Shown here piece after piece: positions 61,489 through 64,000 of a stretch of DNA of 64,000 bases. The notes beneath the pieces were generated by a model, which saw only the letters and a list, made by a program, of their open reading frames with translations, did no database searches and was not told where the DNA came from. Origin of the DNA: Mesorhizobium sp. B1-1-8 (lineage in GTDB: Bacteria > Pseudomonadota > Alphaproteobacteria > Rhizobiales > Rhizobiaceae); assembly GCF_006442795.2 (NCBI RefSeq), contig NZ_CP083956.1, positions 4,069,501 to 4,133,500 on the forward strand, given 5' to 3'. Numbering within the stretch: position 1 is the first letter of the stretch; every line of letters starts with the position of its first letter. Both the position numbers and the translations under genes were made by a program.

Positions 61489-62751
61489 TTACTTGTTCGG
61501 CGCCTGGTCGATGATCGATTGCATGGTCTCCTGCGCGTTTTTGATGGCGCCGTCGACATCGTCGCCGAAGAACACCTCGTTGACCATCTGCGTCCACGGG
61601 CCGTTGGCGGAGTTGATCAGGTCGTTGAACACCACCGAATAGGGCGTCTTGCCCTTGGCCATCGCCTCGGCCGCCACCTGGTAGCGCGGGTCGAGGTCCT
61701 TCAACGCCTCCTTGGCGATGTCGCCCCGCACCGGCAGGCTGCCATATTTGGCAAGGATGGTCTGGCCCTCCAGCGAATAGGCGAAGTCGAGGAACTGCTT
61801 CACCACCTCGATCTTCTTGGTGCCCTTGGTAACGACAAAATTGTCGCCGCCGGCAAAGGACGACCAGCCGCCATCCTTGCCCGGCAGGAAGGTGATGCCG
61901 TAGTCGACATTGGGATATTGCGTGTTGAGCGCGCCGATGGCGAAAGCGCCGGACGGCGAAATGCCGATATTGCCGCCGGCGAAGGCAGCGAAGAAGTTGG
62001 CGCCGGTGTCGGTCTGGGCGCCTTCCGGCACCAGGCCCTTCTTCACCATCGAGCGGTAGAGGTCGATGGCGCCGCGCAGCTGCGGGCTGTCCAGCGTCGC
62101 CTTCGAGCCGTCCTCGGACAGGATGTCACCGCCGGAGGCCCAGATCAGCGGCGTGAAGGTGAAGATATTGCAGCCGCCGCAATTGCCGGAAAAGTAGAAG
62201 CCCTTGATGTCGCCGCCGAGCGCGTCGACCTTCTCGGCGTCGGCCTCGATCTCGGCCCAGTTGGTCGGGCCCTTTTCAGGGTCGAGCCCGGCCTGCTTGA
62301 ACAGCTTCTTGTTCCAGATCAGCACCGAGGCGTCGGCAGAGAAAGGCAGGCCGTAGATGCGGTCCTTATAGGTGCCGGTCTTGACATGCGCCGGCGACAA
62401 GCTGGCGAAGTAAGGCAGGGATTTCGCCCAGTCGGTGATGTCCTCCAGTTGGCCCGCGGCGGCGAAGGACGGCGTGTAGATCAGGTCGAGCGAGAGCGCG
62501 TCGGGCGCGGTGCCTCCGGCGGCCGCCGCGCCGTATTTCGGGATGATCTCGGCATTGGGGATGATGTCGAGCTTGATCTGGTCCTTATGCGCCTTGTTAA
62601 AGGCATCGACGATGCGCGGCATGAAATTCGAGCCGTCGGCGCGCACCCAGATGTTGGCGGTCTCGGCGGACGCCGCCTGCAGGCCGCAGCCGATCATTGC
62701 GGCGGCGAGCGCCAGTTTGGCAATCATGGTCTTCACTTTATTCCTCCTCAT
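61489..62751 (-). CDS. Carbohydrate ABC transporter extracellular binding protein
   Basis: A 420-residue type II (MalE/UgpB-like) solute-binding protein with signal peptide (MIAKLALAAAMIGCGLQAASA) and the opening TANIWVRADGSNFMPRIVDAF. The body has LPFSADASVLIWNKKLFKQAGL and GGNIGISPSGAFAIGAL, typical of this class. Two starts are possible: the ATG at 62751 with GGGAGGAG upstream, and the ATG at 62727 with AGGAGG. Cysteines in a GNCGGCN segment (near residue 210) are unusual. It binds the sugar that enters through the two permeases, probably an arabinose oligosaccharide given the GH127 partner. Confidence 0.92.
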   Translation of the reverse strand: MRRNKVKTMIAKLALAAAMIGCGLQAASAETANIWVRADGSNFMPRIVDAFNKAHKDQIKLDIIPNAEIIPKYGAAAAGGTAPDALSLDLIYTPSFAAAGQLEDITDWAKSLPYFASLSPAHVKTGTYKDRIYGLPFSADASVLIWNKKLFKQAGLDPEKGPTNWAEIEADAEKVDALGGDIKGFYFSGNCGGCNIFTFTPLIWASGGDILSEDGSKATLDSPQLRGAIDLYRSMVKKGLVPEGAQTDTGANFFAAFAGGNIGISPSGAFAIGALNTQYPNVDYGITFLPGKDGGWSSFAGGDNFVVTKGTKKIEVVKQFLDFAYSLEGQTILAKYGSLPVRGDIAKEALKDLDPRYQVAAEAMAKGKTPYSVVFNDLINSANGPWTQMVNEVFFGDDVDGAIKNAQETMQSIIDQAPNK

Positions 62752-62824
62752 GGTTCTCCTCCCAGTTTTAGTCGTGCCACCCGCGGGGGTCGGATGCGTC
62801 ACGGCCGTTTTCTTCCTTCACGTC

Positions 62825-63880
62825 TCAGCCGCCCACTGGACGGCCGCATGACTGACGCACCACCAGCCGGCACGGCAGTTTCCGGATGCCCGGCGCGGCC
62901 GGCTGGCCGCCCACGAGCGAAAGCAGGGCGAGCCCGGCCTCGCGGCCGAGCGTCGAAAGATTCATGTCGACCGAGGTGAGCGGCGGGCGCGTCGCCTCGG
63001 CCACGATCTCCCAATTGTCGAAGCCGATGACGCCGACATCGTCGGGCACACGGATGCCGCGTTCGCGTAGCGCATCGATGACGCCGCGGGCGATCTGGTC
63101 GTTGCCGCAGAAGACGGCGTCCGGCCACCCTTCCCTGCCTCGGCCGTTGCCGAACAGTTTCGCCACTGCATCGTGGCCCCAGGCTTCCGACCAGGCGCCC
63201 AGCAGCGGCTCGCCGACCGGCAGGCCGTTCTCCCTGAGAACATCGCGATAGGCCTCAGCTCGCGCGTGCACCACGGCGAAGCTCGCCGGGCCGCTGACAT
63301 GGGCAATGCGCCAGCGCCCGAGCCGCAAAAAGTGCTCGACCGCCAGCCGCGCGCCGCCGGCATCATCGGAGACGAGGCCGACCGCGCCGGGATCCGGCTG
63401 GGTGAAGGCGTAGACCACGGGCACGCGCAGGTCTGCGAGATCGACCGGCAGGTGGCGGTCGATGCGTTTTCCCGTGGCGATGATGCCGTCGACGCGCTTG
63501 TCGAGCATGGCCTCGACATGCAACTGGGCGAGCCGCATGTCGTCCTCGACATTGCACAGGAACACCGACACGCCATTGTCGACCAGCGCATCCGAAACGC
63601 CGGCCATCAGCGGCAGCGAGAAGCGGCCATAGGTATCGTTGGTGAGCAGGCCGACGGTGAAGGAGCGCTTGCGCAGCAGGCTCTGCGCCAGGCCGTTCGG
63701 CCGGAAGCCGAGCAGCCGCGCCGTCTCGCGAATGCGCTCACGCGTCTCCGCGGTCATGCGCCCCTGCCCGTTCAGCGCCTTGGAAGCCGTCGCCACGCTG
63801 ACGCCGGCCGCGGCGGCCACCTCGCGCAGGGTGACCGGGGTCTTGGCGGAGACTGGCGCTGGCTCGGCGTCGGCGGACAT
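62825..63880 (-). CDS. LacI-family regulator of the arabinoside operon
   Basis: A 351-residue LacI-type repressor: HTH at about 16-40 (TLREVAAAAGVSVATASKAL) and hinge (LLGFRPNGLAQSLLRKRSF), then a sugar-binding sensor domain (VGLLTNDTYGRFSLPLMAGVSDAL, DAVFCGNDQIARGVIDALRERGI). Two copies of an 18-base sequence with a GAAAA...TTTTC palindrome lie 23 and 92 bases before its start and are probably its own operators. The gene is on the same strand as the binding protein, permeases and GH127, with 73 bases between regulator and binding protein, so it may be both autoregulated and cotranscribed. Confidence 0.93.
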   Translation of the reverse strand: MSADAEPAPVSAKTPVTLREVAAAAGVSVATASKALNGQGRMTAETRERIRETARLLGFRPNGLAQSLLRKRSFTVGLLTNDTYGRFSLPLMAGVSDALVDNGVSVFLCNVEDDMRLAQLHVEAMLDKRVDGIIATGKRIDRHLPVDLADLRVPVVYAFTQPDPGAVGLVSDDAGGARLAVEHFLRLGRWRIAHVSGPASFAVVHARAEAYRDVLRENGLPVGEPLLGAWSEAWGHDAVAKLFGNGRGREGWPDAVFCGNDQIARGVIDALRERGIRVPDDVGVIGFDNWEIVAEATRPPLTSVDMNLSTLGREAGLALLSLVGGQPAAPGIRKLPCRLVVRQSCGRPVGG

Positions 63881-63902
63881 AGGCGCGGTGGATTCCCCCC
63901 CG

Positions 63903-63920
63903 TTGGGAAAAGGTTTTCTC
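63903..63920 (-). promoter_or_regulatory. LacI operator candidate, copy 1
   Basis: TTGGGAAAAGGTTTTCTC, identical to the copy at 63972-63989. The core GAAAA-GG-TTTTC is symmetrical except for the central two bases, as in many LacI-type operators. It lies 23 bases upstream of the LacI start codon. Confidence 0.7.
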
Positions 63921-63971
63921 TTATCGGCCTGCGCGGTGATGACCTGGTGAGGTCAGCGGGCGCGGTGCGGG

Positions 63972-63989
63972 TTGGGAAAAGGTTTTCTC
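63972..63989 (-). promoter_or_regulatory. LacI operator candidate, copy 2
   Basis: Second identical copy of the 18-base sequence, 69 bases from the first (about 6.5 helical turns). Two spaced operators upstream of a LacI gene are consistent with looping or cooperative repression; this is inference. Confidence 0.7.
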
Positions 63990-64000
63990 AGAGGGAGATT

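Overview
The window looks like a chromosomal segment of a rhizobial alphaproteobacterium, most probably Mesorhizobium or a close relative. This is judged from the high-GC codon use, from the order mutL ... DUF2093-lpxK-waaA-acyltransferase-DUF4170-phosphatase-pmbA, from a MocE-type Rieske ferredoxin, and from large palindromic intergenic repeats of the kind common in rhizobia. No rRNA, tRNA, CRISPR array, insertion sequence or prophage was recognised. The mix is housekeeping genes with several catabolic islands, each with its own regulator.

Layout. 1-7.3 kb: threonine catabolism (kbl, an SRPBCC gene, tdh), a membrane GGDEF/EAL protein, a PIN/Phd toxin-antitoxin pair and a MarR regulator divergent from a small membrane protein. 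7.4-20.2 kb: an old-yellow-enzyme-type demethylase, queF, two tandem secreted paralogues, then a one-strand cluster consisting of an MttB-family methyltransferase, a small unknown ORF, a proline-racemase-family enzyme, an orphan substrate-binding protein, a second flavin/Fe-S oxidoreductase and a hydroxyproline-betaine-epimerase-like enolase. A divergent LysR gene faces this cluster. Together they suggest catabolism of a methylated (hydroxy)proline-like compound.

20.2-33.2 kb: mutL, small DUF genes, an EamA exporter with a divergent LysR gene, the lipid A/Kdo block (lpxK, waaA, acyltransferase, DUF4170, phosphatase), pmbA, and divergent epmA and efp. 33.4-43.8 kb: a glyoxalase-like gene; a DUF899 gene broken by one base; an ArsR-rhodanese fusion divergent from a persulfide-dioxygenase-like hydrolase and an MFS transporter (likely sulfide or persulfide handling); an acyltransferase; a beta-propeller, a regulator and an intact DUF899 gene; and two secreted low-complexity proteins.

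44.1-54.9 kb: a long catabolic operon resembling inositol/rhizopine loci. It has a LacI regulator, a sterol-desaturase-type di-iron enzyme, a sugar ABC importer with two permeases, a Gfo/Idh dehydrogenase, two xylose-isomerase-like TIM barrels, a MocE-type ferredoxin, a PanB-like protein with an altered metal site, and an HTH-only RpiR protein. 55-64 kb: cardiolipin synthase with an exo/endonuclease-phosphatase partner, then a GH127 beta-L-arabinofuranosidase with a sugar importer lacking its ATPase and a LacI regulator preceded by two identical candidate operators.

The best candidates for undescribed biology are the MttB/racemase/epimerase cluster and the MocE/desaturase/PanB-like operon. 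Both assignments are inferences from gene families and gene order; the substrates cannot be read from sequence.
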